From positions 5,394,001-5,458,000 of the forward strand of contig NC_014666.1 in NCBI RefSeq assembly GCF_000166135.1: 64,000 nt of DNA, written 5' to 3'. The position numbers and the translations under genes are program-made. The notes under the pieces were generated by a model. That model ran no database searches. It was given only the letters and a program-made list of their open reading frames with translations, and was not told where the DNA came from. The stretch is from Pseudofrankia inefficax (GTDB taxonomy: Bacteria; Actinomycetota; Actinomycetes; Frankiales; Frankiaceae). Shown here one piece after another: positions 33,802 to 42,355 of this stretch; position 1 is the stretch's first letter; the number at the start of each line of letters is the position of its first letter.

Positions 33802-35049
33802 TCAGGAGGTGACGGACTTTCCGGCGAGGGTGGCGCCGCAGATCGGGGTGGCGCCGTCGACCGGGTGGAACGCGCTGCCCCGGAACTGGGTGACCCAGAT
33901 GCAGTTGTCGACGCCGTTCACGATGTTCTCGCGGTCGTTCGGGTCAAGCTTGTGCGTGCCGTACAGACCCATTCCGGTGAAGTCGTGAATCTTGGCGAGC
34001 GACGCGATCAGCGATGCCGAGGTCGGCTTGGCGCCGGCGCCGCGCAGACCTTCGACCAGCATGCCGACGGTCAGGTAGCCGTTGTACATCCCGAAGGTCG
34101 GGGCGCCGGTCATGCCGGTGGCCGCGAGGTCCGCGACAAACTGCTTGGTCGCGGCCGTCTGCATTTCGACCGGCTCCGCGGGCGCGATGAAGTAGACGTT
34201 CTGCGCCGCCGCCGCCGCGCCCGGGCCGGCGGCGAGGAGGTCGCCGCCGTAACCGGTCGCCAGGAGCGCCGCCTTGAGGTTCACGCCCTGCTGGCGCAGC
34301 CCGGTGATGATGGCAAACGCCGTGTCGGAGGTGACCGTGCCGACGAAGCCGTCGACGCCGGCGTTCTTCATCGCCAGCACCACCGGGCCGACGTCGGTCG
34401 TGCCCAGAGGCAGTGTCGCGTTCAGGTAGCCGACCTTCACCCCGGCCGCCTCTGCCGAGATCGCCAGCGCCTTGGCGCCGTTCGTCGAGGCCGGGAAGCC
34501 GGCGTAACCGACGACCCCCAGGCTGGTGACGCCCTCCTTCTTGAAGAACTCACCCTGGGTCGCCGCGACCTTGTCCGTGTGCATCGCGCCGACGATGGAG
34601 AACATGTTCTTCGCGGTGATCCACTCCGGGCCGTCCTCGGCGATCCCGATGACGGGGACGTTGTGGGCGGTGAGGTAGCTCGACGCCAGGAACGTGAGGC
34701 TGGAGTTGGCGAGGACCGCGTCGACGTGGTCCTGCGTCACGAACTTCTGCGCCACGGCGAGCGCGGTGGTCGGGCTGGTGGCCGTGTCACCGAGGACGTA
34801 CTTGACGTCGTAGCCCTCGCGGCCGGCGTAGCGGATGCCCGCCTTCATGCCGTCGAGGCTGGACTTGTTCACCGACGACGCCGCGCCGGTCATGTCGGTT
34901 AAGATCCCTACCTTGACGGTTTGCCTGGCCGTCTGGCCCGTGCTCGCGTTCACGCTCGGCTTTGACGAGCCGCCGCAGGCCGCGGTCAGGGCGAGCGCGG
35001 CGGCGGTGAGCACCGCGGCCCGGCCGATCGATCTGCGCCTGTCGTGCAT
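33802..35049 (-). CDS. Lipoprotein solute-binding protein, branched-chain amino acid type
   Basis: A 415-residue Peripla_BP_6-type binding protein. The N-terminus has a basic region, hydrophobic core and lipobox (ALALTAAC), so it is a membrane-anchored extracytoplasmic lipoprotein. The mature part (KVGILTDMTGAASSVN, ITAKNMFSI, DVGPVVLAMKNAGVDG) is typical of ABC importer receptors. No permease or ATPase gene lies in the window. It resembles the protein at 54589 closely in several blocks. It is last in the minus-strand P450 run and may bind the pathway substrate. Confidence 0.88.
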   Translation of the reverse strand: MHDRRRSIGRAAVLTAAALALTAACGGSSKPSVNASTGQTARQTVKVGILTDMTGAASSVNKSSLDGMKAGIRYAGREGYDVKYVLGDTATSPTTALAVAQKFVTQDHVDAVLANSSLTFLASSYLTAHNVPVIGIAEDGPEWITAKNMFSIVGAMHTDKVAATQGEFFKKEGVTSLGVVGYAGFPASTNGAKALAISAEAAGVKVGYLNATLPLGTTDVGPVVLAMKNAGVDGFVGTVTSDTAFAIITGLRQQGVNLKAALLATGYGGDLLAAGPGAAAAAQNVYFIAPAEPVEMQTAATKQFVADLAATGMTGAPTFGMYNGYLTVGMLVEGLRGAGAKPTSASLIASLAKIHDFTGMGLYGTHKLDPNDRENIVNGVDNCIWVTQFRGSAFHPVDGATPICGATLAGKSVTS

Positions 35050-35106
35050 TCTTTCTCCTCATCTTGGAACTGTTGACGCGTGGTGAGGCGAGCCCCGGAC
35101 CTCAGG

Positions 35107-35541
35107 TCAGGCCGGGCTGAGCACGACTACCGGAATCCTCCGGGTGGTGCGGCTCTGGTAGAGGTCGTAGTTCGGCCAGACGTCGGTGACGATCTTCCAG
35201 AGACGTGGTTTCTCGTCGTCGGAGGCGGTCCGGGCGACGACCTGGAGATGCTGCGCCCTGACCTGGATCTCGACGGCGGGATTCGCCGAGAGGTTGAGGT
35301 ACCAGTCGGGGTCGCGCGGGGAGCCGCCGGTCGAGGCGACGACGAGGTAGTCGTCCCCGTCGCGGGCGAAGATGAGCGCCGTGGTGCGCCGCGCACCGGT
35401 GCGCCGGCCGACCGTCGTCAGCAGGAGGGTCGGGACGCCGTTCCACAGGTAGCCGACCTCGCCGTCGGTGTCCTGATAGGCGTGGATGTGGTCCTTCCCC
35501 AGCAGGGTCAGGTCCGCCTTGACGTAGTTGCCCTCGGCCAT
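35107..35541 (-). CDS. Deazaflavin (F420)-dependent nitroreductase-family protein
   Basis: A 144-residue split-barrel protein of the Ddn/F420-dependent reductase family. The core is LLLTTVGRRTGARRTTALIF followed by YLVVASTGGSPRDPDWYLNL, where family members bind F420. Such enzymes reduce enones, quinones or nitro groups with F420H2. It lies 21 bp downstream of the P450 and fits reduction of a conjugated ketone. Its presence implies F420 in the host. Confidence 0.87.
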   Translation of the reverse strand: MAEGNYVKADLTLLGKDHIHAYQDTDGEVGYLWNGVPTLLLTTVGRRTGARRTTALIFARDGDDYLVVASTGGSPRDPDWYLNLSANPAVEIQVRAQHLQVVARTASDDEKPRLWKIVTDVWPNYDLYQSRTTRRIPVVVLSPA

Positions 35542-35562
35542 GACTTCTCCTTTCTGAGGCGG

Positions 35563-36810
35563 TCAGCCGAAAAGGACGGGAATGGCGGTCGCGCCCCGCT
35601 CGTACATGCCGATGAAACGGGGCTGCTCGGCGTCGGGGTCCAGGCGCAGGTTCGGCAACCGGTCGAGCAGGGCGCCGATGCCGATCCGTATCTCGGCGCG
35701 GGCGACGTGCATGCCGAGGCAGATGTGCGGGCCGCCGCCGAAGGCGAACGACGGTTTGAGCTGCCGGCGGATGTCATAAGCGTCGGCGTCGTCCCAGCGA
35801 GCCGGGTCGCGGTTGGCCGCCGCCAGGCAGATGTGCAGGACCGACCCCTCGGGAATGTGGGTGCCGTGGAAGTCGATGTCGCGCGTGGCGTAGCGGGCGA
35901 ACATCGGGTCGGTCGGCATCCAGCGCAGCGACTCCTCGATCGCCGGTCGCAGCAGCGCCCGGTCCTCGCGGACCGCGGCCAGCACGTCGGGCCGTTGCAG
36001 CAGGGCGGTGAGCGTGATGCCCATCTGCTTCCAGGTCGTGCCCGAGCCCGCGATCAGGAGCAGCAGCGAGAACGAGAAGACCTCGGCGTCGGACAGCCGG
36101 TGACGCGTCCCGTCCTCATCGGTGATCTCCGCCTGGACCAGCACGCTGATGAGGTCGTCGCGCGGTTCCTCGCGGCGGGCGGCGACGATGGGCCGGAGAA
36201 TCTCGATGATCTTCGCGGGCTGGCCGATCGAGGCCCGGATGTCCAGCGCCTGCTCGACGGGAACCCCGAAGCTGCTGGTGATCGTGAGGACCGGGATCGC
36301 CGCGCAGAAGTCGACGTTGAGCTCGGCGCGGCCGTCGGCCAGGAAACCGTCGATCAGCAGATGGACGGTCCGTTCGATCCAGTTGTGGATCCACCATTCC
36401 GCCCGGTTCGGCACGAACGACGGCTGGACCAGGGCCCGGTACCGGCGGTGCTCGGCACCGCCCATCGACAGCATGCTGTTCAGGGCGCCCGACGCGCCGC
36501 TGTTCAGGTCCACCGGGTCCGGTGAGGACGCGAACACCTCGGGATTGCGGTAGGCCGCGTCGCAGGCCGCCCAGCTGAACACGGAGAAGTGCCGCCGGTC
36601 GGGAAAGGGCAGGCCGGCGAAGAGCAGGTCCTCGCTCACGCCGGTGAGCTCGTGGACGGTGCCCTCGTGGACCGGCCCGGTCTCGCGCAGCCGGTGCCAC
36701 GCGGGATACGGGTCGGTCTCGAAGCTGCCTCCCGTGCGCGCGAGGTAGGAGCCGCGCAGGTCGAACAGGCTGCGCAGCCGGGCGCGGTCGAGGATGGCGA
36801 TTTCGGTCAT
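35563..36810 (-). CDS. Cytochrome P450
   Basis: A 415-residue soluble bacterial P450. The heme-Cys loop is FAFGGGPHICLG, the ExxR motif is in EESLRWMP, and the I-helix reads LLLIAGSGTTWKQ. The acidic residue normally before the conserved Thr (AGxD/ET) is Gly, which may alter oxygen activation. An SDR and a ferredoxin gene lie just upstream in the same run; the ferredoxin is probably its redox partner. It hydroxylates a hydrophobic substrate. The ATG at 36810 follows GAGGAA. Confidence 0.92.
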   Translation of the reverse strand: MTEIAILDRARLRSLFDLRGSYLARTGGSFETDPYPAWHRLRETGPVHEGTVHELTGVSEDLLFAGLPFPDRRHFSVFSWAACDAAYRNPEVFASSPDPVDLNSGASGALNSMLSMGGAEHRRYRALVQPSFVPNRAEWWIHNWIERTVHLLIDGFLADGRAELNVDFCAAIPVLTITSSFGVPVEQALDIRASIGQPAKIIEILRPIVAARREEPRDDLISVLVQAEITDEDGTRHRLSDAEVFSFSLLLLIAGSGTTWKQMGITLTALLQRPDVLAAVREDRALLRPAIEESLRWMPTDPMFARYATRDIDFHGTHIPEGSVLHICLAAANRDPARWDDADAYDIRRQLKPSFAFGGGPHICLGMHVARAEIRIGIGALLDRLPNLRLDPDAEQPRFIGMYERGATAIPVLFG

Positions 36811-36877
36811 GTGCGTTGACTCGTTCCTCTGTGAACCTCAACGGCAAGGGAAAAGGTTCAGTCGGCGTCTCGGCGGG

Positions 36878-37675
36878 CTAGCGCGCCACGTAGCCACCGT
36901 CGACGGGCAGGAGAACTCCGGTGATGTTCGCGGCCCGGTCCGAGGCGAGGAACGCGGCGGCGTGGGCGCAGTCCTCGGCGGTGATGGGCCGGCCGAGCGG
37001 ATGGTTGGCACCCGTCTGGGCCGCGATCTTCTCGAGCTGGTCCGGGTCGGTCGTGGCCAGCCCGCCGGCGGCCATGAAGCCGGTGAAGGGCATGCCGGCG
37101 GGACAGATCGCGTTGGCCCGGATCCCGAACGGCGCGCCCTCGATGGCGACGGCGCGGGTCAGCTGGTGGACCGCGCCCTTGGTCGCTCCGTATACGGAGC
37201 CACCCCAGGCGACAAGGCCGGCGACCGAGCCGGTGTTGACGATGGCCCCGCCGCCGCCCTGCGCCTTGAACTGCAGGACGGCGTGTTTGCAGCCGTGGAA
37301 CACTCCCCCGAAGTTCACGCCGACGAGGCGCTGGAAGTCCTCGGCCGTGTGGTCCTCCAGCTTCGCGCCCAGGCGCGGCGTCGGGATGCCGACGTTGTTG
37401 AACAGGACGTCAAGCCGGCCGAACGCCTCGACGGTCGCCGCGATCATCGCCACGACGTCCTGCTCCTTGGAGACGTCGCAGGTGACCGCGATCGCCGTGC
37501 CGCCGGCCTCCTCGATGAGGTGCGCGGCCTCCTTGGCCTCGTCGGCCCGGATGTCCGCGCACACGACGCGGGCACCCTCCGCCGCGAAGACCAGGGCGGA
37601 GGTACGGCCGACCCCGGACCCGGCTCCGGTGACGATCGCGTTCTTGCCGGCGAGCAGCTTTCCTTCCGTTGCCAT
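36878..37675 (-). CDS. SDR-family oxidoreductase
   Basis: A 265-residue SDR with TGAGSGVG, NNVG, VNTGSVAG, YGATK and the tail ITGVLLPVDGGYVAR. It lies between the P450 and ferredoxin genes (5-bp gap to the latter), so it probably oxidises the alcohol formed by the P450. The ATG at 37675 starts directly at the fold. Confidence 0.87.
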   Translation of the reverse strand: MATEGKLLAGKNAIVTGAGSGVGRTSALVFAAEGARVVCADIRADEAKEAAHLIEEAGGTAIAVTCDVSKEQDVVAMIAATVEAFGRLDVLFNNVGIPTPRLGAKLEDHTAEDFQRLVGVNFGGVFHGCKHAVLQFKAQGGGGAIVNTGSVAGLVAWGGSVYGATKGAVHQLTRAVAIEGAPFGIRANAICPAGMPFTGFMAAGGLATTDPDQLEKIAAQTGANHPLGRPITAEDCAHAAAFLASDRAANITGVLLPVDGGYVAR

Positions 37676-37680
37676 ACGGC

Positions 37681-37911
37681 TCACGCTCCCGATCTGCTGC
37701 CGGTGTGTAAGACCAGCGCACTTGTTGGGCAGGCCTCGACCGCCGTACGCACGGACGCCAGGTCCGCGGCGGTGGGCTCGGCGACGAGAACGGCCTTGGC
37801 GTCGTCGTCGTGGGTGAAGAAGTCCGGCGCGTAGACGAGACAGAGCCCGCTGCCGATGCACAGGTCCCGGTCGACGGTGACCGGTGGGGTGGCCGCCGGG
37901 GAATCGCCCAT
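37681..37911 (-). CDS. Small 3Fe-4S-type ferredoxin
   Basis: A 76-residue ferredoxin. The cluster site CIGSGLC has Ser where a fourth ligand would be, and the last ligand is in EACPTSAL. Three Cys suggest a 3Fe-4S cluster, as in P450-associated ferredoxins of actinomycetes. It lies one base after the amidohydrolase stop and two genes from the P450, so electron transfer to that P450 is likely. Confidence 0.88.
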   Translation of the reverse strand: MGDSPAATPPVTVDRDLCIGSGLCLVYAPDFFTHDDDAKAVLVAEPTAADLASVRTAVEACPTSALVLHTGSRSGA

Positions 37912-37912
37912 G

Positions 37913-39121
37913 TCAGGCTCCGGCGAGCACGGGCGGGGCGGCCGGGGTGAAGCGGTAGAGGCGTTCGGCGTTGCCGCGCAGCAGCTTGTACTGGGTCTGT
38001 TCGGGCAGGTGGCTGATGATGTTCCTGACGGTCTGGATGCAGTTGGGCCAGGTCGAGTCGGAATGCGGGTAGTCGGTCTCGCACATGATGTTGTCCTCGC
38101 CGATCTCGGCGAGGCTGGCGATGCCGTGGTGGTCCTCGATGAAGCAGCCGAAGATGTGCTCGCGGAACGTGGCGCGGATGTCGAGGGTGTCGAGGTCGAC
38201 GCCCGTGGACCCGCCGTGGTCCATGAAGGTCGCGCCGCGCTGGACCCAGTAGCGCTGCTTGTCCAGGACCTGCTCGGCGCGCTCCAGGTAGTAGGGCATC
38301 CAGCCGACCTCGCCCTCCGACAGGGCGATCTTCAGGTTCGGGTACCGCTGGAACAGGCCGGAGAACAGCCACGACAGCATCGTTCCCGAGGTGCGCATCG
38401 CCCCCCAGGTCAGGTTCGCCATGAACGGCGTGTTCGACGCGATCTTCGGAACCTGCGAGGAGGACCCGACGTGCATCGAGACGACCATTTCCAGGTCGTT
38501 CGCCGCCGCCATCACCGGCTCCCAGTAACCCGACGGGTCATGAATCGTCGGCAGGCCGAGCGGCTCCGGGTTCTCGGAGAACGCGAAACTCGTCGCGCCC
38601 TTCGCCGCGCAGCGCTCCAGCTCCTTCACCGCCAGCTGCGGGTCCCACAGCGGGATCAGCACCAGCGGGATGTACCGGCCGGGCGCGGCGGCGCACCACT
38701 CGTCCAGCATCCAGTCGTTGTAGATCTTCAGGCAGACCAGGCCGAAGTCACGGTCGGACGCCTCGTAGAACAGCTGGCCGCAGAACCGGGGCAGCGTCGG
38801 GAAGCACAGCGACGCCAGCACACCGGCCCGGTCCATGTCCTTGACCCGCTCGGCGGCGTCGTAGCAGCCCGGGCGCATCTCGCTGTACGCGAGCGGCTCC
38901 GGGGAGAACTCCTCCTTCGACTTGCCCGCCACCGCGGACAACCCGGAGGAGGGGAACTTCTTGCCGTCATAGACCCAGAAGTCCATGCCCTTGTCGTCGA
39001 GTTCCATGTGGGGGGCGCGGTCGCGGTCCTTGGCGGGAACCCGGTCGACCCAGACGTTCGGCGGCTCCAGCACGTGGTCGTCCACCGAGATGAGCCAGTC
39101 GAGGTTCAGCTCCGAGGTCAT
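37913..39121 (-). CDS. Amidohydrolase-2-family TIM-barrel hydrolase/decarboxylase
   Basis: A 402-residue metal-dependent enzyme of the ACMSD/amidohydrolase-2 group. The N-terminal SVDDHVLEPPNVW, a central MHVG metal His, LSEGEVGWMPYYLERAE and the late Asp of CETDYPHSDSTWP follow the family order. Members hydrolyse amides or cyclic compounds, or decarboxylate aromatic acids. The ATG at 39121 has a very strong GGAGGAGG site. It is tightly linked to the ferredoxin (1 bp). Confidence 0.85.
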   Translation of the reverse strand: MTSELNLDWLISVDDHVLEPPNVWVDRVPAKDRDRAPHMELDDKGMDFWVYDGKKFPSSGLSAVAGKSKEEFSPEPLAYSEMRPGCYDAAERVKDMDRAGVLASLCFPTLPRFCGQLFYEASDRDFGLVCLKIYNDWMLDEWCAAAPGRYIPLVLIPLWDPQLAVKELERCAAKGATSFAFSENPEPLGLPTIHDPSGYWEPVMAAANDLEMVVSMHVGSSSQVPKIASNTPFMANLTWGAMRTSGTMLSWLFSGLFQRYPNLKIALSEGEVGWMPYYLERAEQVLDKQRYWVQRGATFMDHGGSTGVDLDTLDIRATFREHIFGCFIEDHHGIASLAEIGEDNIMCETDYPHSDSTWPNCIQTVRNIISHLPEQTQYKLLRGNAERLYRFTPAAPPVLAGA

Positions 39122-39165
39122 TTCTCCTCCTCCTTCTTCGTCGCTGCCGGGTTGAGGCGGAAGCT

Positions 39166-40635
39166 CTAGCGCAGCTCGCCGATCGCGATGTGCTTGACCT
39201 CCTGGAAGGCCCGCACGCCGTCGGGCCCGCGCTCGCGGCCGAGACCGCTCTGCTTGTAACCACCGCTGGGCGCGTAGGCGCTGAACACCGCCGTGTTGAC
39301 GTTCACCGCCCCGGTGCGCAGCCGGCGCGCCACCGCCGTCGCCGCTGCAACGTCGGCGCCGTAGACCTGGCCGGACAGGCCGTACTCGCTGTCGTTGGCG
39401 ATCCGGACCGCGTCGTCGAGGTCGCGGTAGCCGAGCACCGCCAGCACCGGGCCGAAGATCTCCTCCTGCGCGGCGGGATTCCCGTTGTCCGGCACGTCCA
39501 GGACCGTCGGCTCGACGTAGTAGCCGCGGTCCAGCCCGGCCGGCCGGCCACCGCCGACGGCGACCGTGCCGCCGTTCTTCTCGGCGGCGGCGATGAGACG
39601 CTCGCAGCGGTCGCGCGCGGCGGCGTTGATGACCGGCCCCATCAGGGCGGACGGGTCGGCGGGCGGGCCGACCTTGAGCGCGCCGTAGGCACGGCTGACG
39701 GCGGCGACGACCTCGTCCTTGCGGTCGGCCGGCACGACCATCCGGGTCGCGGCGACGCAGGCCTGCCCGGCGGTCATCGCGACGACCTGCATCGCGCCGG
39801 CGGCCACCTTCTCGACGGCGTCGGGCAGGTAGATCTGCGCCGACTTGCCGCCCAGTTCCAGGGCGACCCGCTTCACGGTCGGCGCGGCCTGGGCGAGAAT
39901 CCGGCGCCCGACCGCCGTGGAACCGGTGAACGACACCATGTCGACCGCCGGATGCGTCGTCAGCAGCTCCGCGCCCGCCGCGCCCTCTTCGACCACGACC
40001 GACAGGACGCCCGGCGGCAGGCCGGCGGCCTCGGCCGCGGCGCCGAACGCGAGCGAGGAGATCGGCGTCAGCGGGCTCGGCCGCAGGATCACCGAGTTCC
40101 CGGCCATCAGCGCCGGGATCACCTTCTGGAACGCCATGATGATCGCCCCGTTGTACGGGGTGATCGCCGAGACGACGCCGACCGGCTCGTGGCGCCGGAC
40201 GCTGAGCGCCAGCCGGCCGCGCACCAGCTCGTCCACCGGCACGGGGCTGGCTTCCTCGTGCCGCATCGAGAGGTACAGCGCGATCGTGTCGCGGCCGAGC
40301 CCGAGCCCGGACGCCAGCTGGGCCCGCTCGGCGAACGCGACCGGCTGGCCGGCCTCGGCGACCATCGTGGCGACCAGGGCCGGCCCGTTCGCGGCGAGAT
40401 GGTCGAGGAAGACGCCCAGGATCTTCGCCCGGTCGGCCGCCGGCAGGTCCGCCCAGACGCCCGCGTCGAAGCTGCGCCGGGCCTCGACGATGGCCCGCTC
40501 GACCTCGGCGAGCGGCGTCGTTCCGACCTCGGCGACCGTCGTCTCGTCGGCCGGGTTCTCGACCCCGAACGCGCCGTCGCCGTCTACCCAGGTACCCGCG
40601 ACGTAGGACCGTCGCTCCGTGATGATCGCCGGCAC
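39166..40635 (-). CDS. Aldehyde dehydrogenase family protein
   Basis: A 489-residue aldehyde dehydrogenase. It has ITPYNGAIIMAFQK, SFTGSTAVGRR, the base Glu of ELGGKSAQ and the nucleophile Cys of TAGQACVAATRM. GTG 40635 follows GAGGAGG with ideal spacing and is chosen over upstream in-frame codons. It is distinct from the enzyme at 27274. It probably converts an aldehyde from P450/SDR action into an acid for CoA activation. Confidence 0.9.
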   Translation of the reverse strand: MPAIITERRSYVAGTWVDGDGAFGVENPADETTVAEVGTTPLAEVERAIVEARRSFDAGVWADLPAADRAKILGVFLDHLAANGPALVATMVAEAGQPVAFAERAQLASGLGLGRDTIALYLSMRHEEASPVPVDELVRGRLALSVRRHEPVGVVSAITPYNGAIIMAFQKVIPALMAGNSVILRPSPLTPISSLAFGAAAEAAGLPPGVLSVVVEEGAAGAELLTTHPAVDMVSFTGSTAVGRRILAQAAPTVKRVALELGGKSAQIYLPDAVEKVAAGAMQVVAMTAGQACVAATRMVVPADRKDEVVAAVSRAYGALKVGPPADPSALMGPVINAAARDRCERLIAAAEKNGGTVAVGGGRPAGLDRGYYVEPTVLDVPDNGNPAAQEEIFGPVLAVLGYRDLDDAVRIANDSEYGLSGQVYGADVAAATAVARRLRTGAVNVNTAVFSAYAPSGGYKQSGLGRERGPDGVRAFQEVKHIAIGELR

Positions 40636-40709
40636 GCCCGGCCTCCTCGCTGTTCGTCGGTTCCCGTCCCGGCCGCTTGAGCCAACGGCTCGCGGCACGT
40701 GGGGCCGGG

Positions 40710-41912
40710 CTAGAAGGGGTTGGCGCTGTAGACGACGGCGCCGCCGTAGTGCGGCGACGAGTGGCAGGCGACGCCGACGGTCGCCTTGGCGCGCTGGCGG
40801 TCACCGGCGCGGCCGGACAGCTGCAGGTAGCACTCGAGCATCTGCGGGACGCCGTGCATCCGGCCGTTGCCGAGCGCGCCGCCCCCGGACAGGGCGGGCA
40901 GGCCGTCCGGCGAGTCGGCGTCGAGTCCACCTGAGGCGGCAAGACGGTGCGCCTCGCCGACCGGGCACAGGCCCAGCACCTCGAGCCAGAAGTAGACGAA
41001 GGGTGAGAAGCCGTCGTAGACCTGCGGCAGGTCGACCTCAGCGGGCTTGACCCCGGACCGTTCCCACAGCCGGCTGGCGAGGCCCGTGCCGGCGTCCATG
41101 ATGTCGTCGAGCGGCCAGTGCAGCGGCAGCCGCCGCCTCGGCGGCAGGCCAGCGGCGGCCCCGGACACGTACACGGGCGCGTTGGGCAGGTCCGCGGCGC
41201 GCTCTGCCGAGGTGAGGACGAACGTCGCCACGCCGTCGACGGGGATGTCACAGTCGAGCCGGCAGATCGGGTCGGCGAGCAGCGGCGCCGCCAGGTACTC
41301 CTCGGCACTCAGCGGCCGCCCGCTCCAGTAGGACCAGGGCAGCCGGGCGCCGTTCTTGCGCGCCTCGACCAGCACGGCCGCCATCGACTCCCGGCTCGCC
41401 CCGTAGCGCTGGAGGTACTCGTTGTACGGCAGGGCGATCATCTGCAGCGGCCCGAAGAAGCCCTGGGGGGCGGTCCACTGCTGCCCGCCCGAGGCCTCGG
41501 TCATCGGGTTGGCGTGGTAGCTGCCGACCGGGTTGTGCAGCGCCCGGTGCAGCAGGACGTAGTCGGCGGCGCCGCTGGCCACCGCGTTGACCGCGAGGCC
41601 CACGGCGCCGGTGAGGGCGCCGACGCCGTCGAAACCGGCCGTGTAGCCGGCGTCGGCGCCGAGGTGCGCGGCCATCCACTGCGCCGACACGATCGACGTC
41701 CCGTCCGTGACGGCGTGCGCGCCCGAGGTGGGGAACAGCGAGGCGGTGACGAAGCCGTCGACGTCACCGACGCTCAGGCCCGCGTCGGCGATGGCCTGGC
41801 GGGCGGTGTCGACCGCGAGGGCGCCCAGCGGCTGGGCCGCATGCCGCTGGACCCGGCTGTGGGCGTAGCCGACGATCGCGACCTGGTTGCTCGCCGGCGA
41901 ACGGCCGCTCAT
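40710..41912 (-). CDS. Thiolase-like lipid-transfer (SCP-x/Ltp) family protein
   Basis: A 400-residue thiolase-fold protein. VAIVGYAHSR at the N-terminus, YDGFSPFVYFWLEVLGLCP and GEAHRLAASGGL fit the Ltp/SCP-x branch. The segment where thiolases carry the nucleophile Cys reads FDGVGALTGAVGLA with no Cys, so thiolytic activity is doubtful. Its ATG overlaps the stop of the DUF35 gene. Ltp proteins paired with DUF35 proteins act as retro-aldolases in steroid side-chain breakdown, which is the best guess here. Confidence 0.82.
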   Translation of the reverse strand: MSGRSPASNQVAIVGYAHSRVQRHAAQPLGALAVDTARQAIADAGLSVGDVDGFVTASLFPTSGAHAVTDGTSIVSAQWMAAHLGADAGYTAGFDGVGALTGAVGLAVNAVASGAADYVLLHRALHNPVGSYHANPMTEASGGQQWTAPQGFFGPLQMIALPYNEYLQRYGASRESMAAVLVEARKNGARLPWSYWSGRPLSAEEYLAAPLLADPICRLDCDIPVDGVATFVLTSAERAADLPNAPVYVSGAAAGLPPRRRLPLHWPLDDIMDAGTGLASRLWERSGVKPAEVDLPQVYDGFSPFVYFWLEVLGLCPVGEAHRLAASGGLDADSPDGLPALSGGGALGNGRMHGVPQMLECYLQLSGRAGDRQRAKATVGVACHSSPHYGGAVVYSANPF

Positions 41913-42355
41913 CGCGCACCGGCCAGCTGGAAGGCGGGGATGGCGACCCCGTCGGCCACGTCCTCGAAGACGACCGTGACCTCGTCGCCGATCCGCAGCG
42001 GAACGTCGGCGCCGTCGAGAAGCCGCCCGATCAGCCGTAGGTCCGCCTGGTCGGCGAGCTCGACGTCGACCAGCAGGAACGGAACCTCGAAGCCCGGGAG
42101 GAACGACTGGCGGACCACCGTCCACGACCGGACCTGACCCCGCCCGCTCACCGGCTCGAACCGGAATCCCGGGTCGGTGCTGCCGCACAGCGGGCAGACC
42201 GCCTCCGGCGGATGGGTGAACCGGCCGCACCGGGCACAGCGGGCGAGCGTCAGCTGATGCCTGGCCGCCGCGGCCCAGAACGGCTCGGACTGGGAGTCCG
42301 GTGCCGGCACCGGCCGGCGCGCCGGCGTGGCCTCGACGCTCGTCGGCGCGGTCAC
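41909..42355 (-). CDS. DUF35 OB-fold zinc-ribbon protein, partner of thiolase-like protein
   Basis: A 148-residue protein with an N-terminal rubredoxin-like zinc ribbon (CARCGRFTHPPEAVCPLCG) and an OB-fold (GRGQVRSWTVVRQSF, FLLVDVELADQADLRLIG). Such proteins bind acyl-CoA and form complexes with thiolase-like partners. GTG 42355 overlaps the CoA-transferase stop and its own stop overlaps the thiolase-like start, so all three are translationally coupled. Confidence 0.88.
   Translation of the reverse strand: MTAPTSVEATPARRPVPAPDSQSEPFWAAAARHQLTLARCARCGRFTHPPEAVCPLCGSTDPGFRFEPVSGRGQVRSWTVVRQSFLPGFEVPFLLVDVELADQADLRLIGRLLDGADVPLRIGDEVTVVFEDVADGVAIPAFQLAGAR

Noticed and set aside
37913-41308. A single 1131-codon minus-strand frame
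   Set aside because: Only the last 402 residues are a recognisable amidohydrolase; the upstream part is a low-complexity Arg/Gly/Ala shadow of the aldehyde dehydrogenase and thiolase-like genes in other frames.
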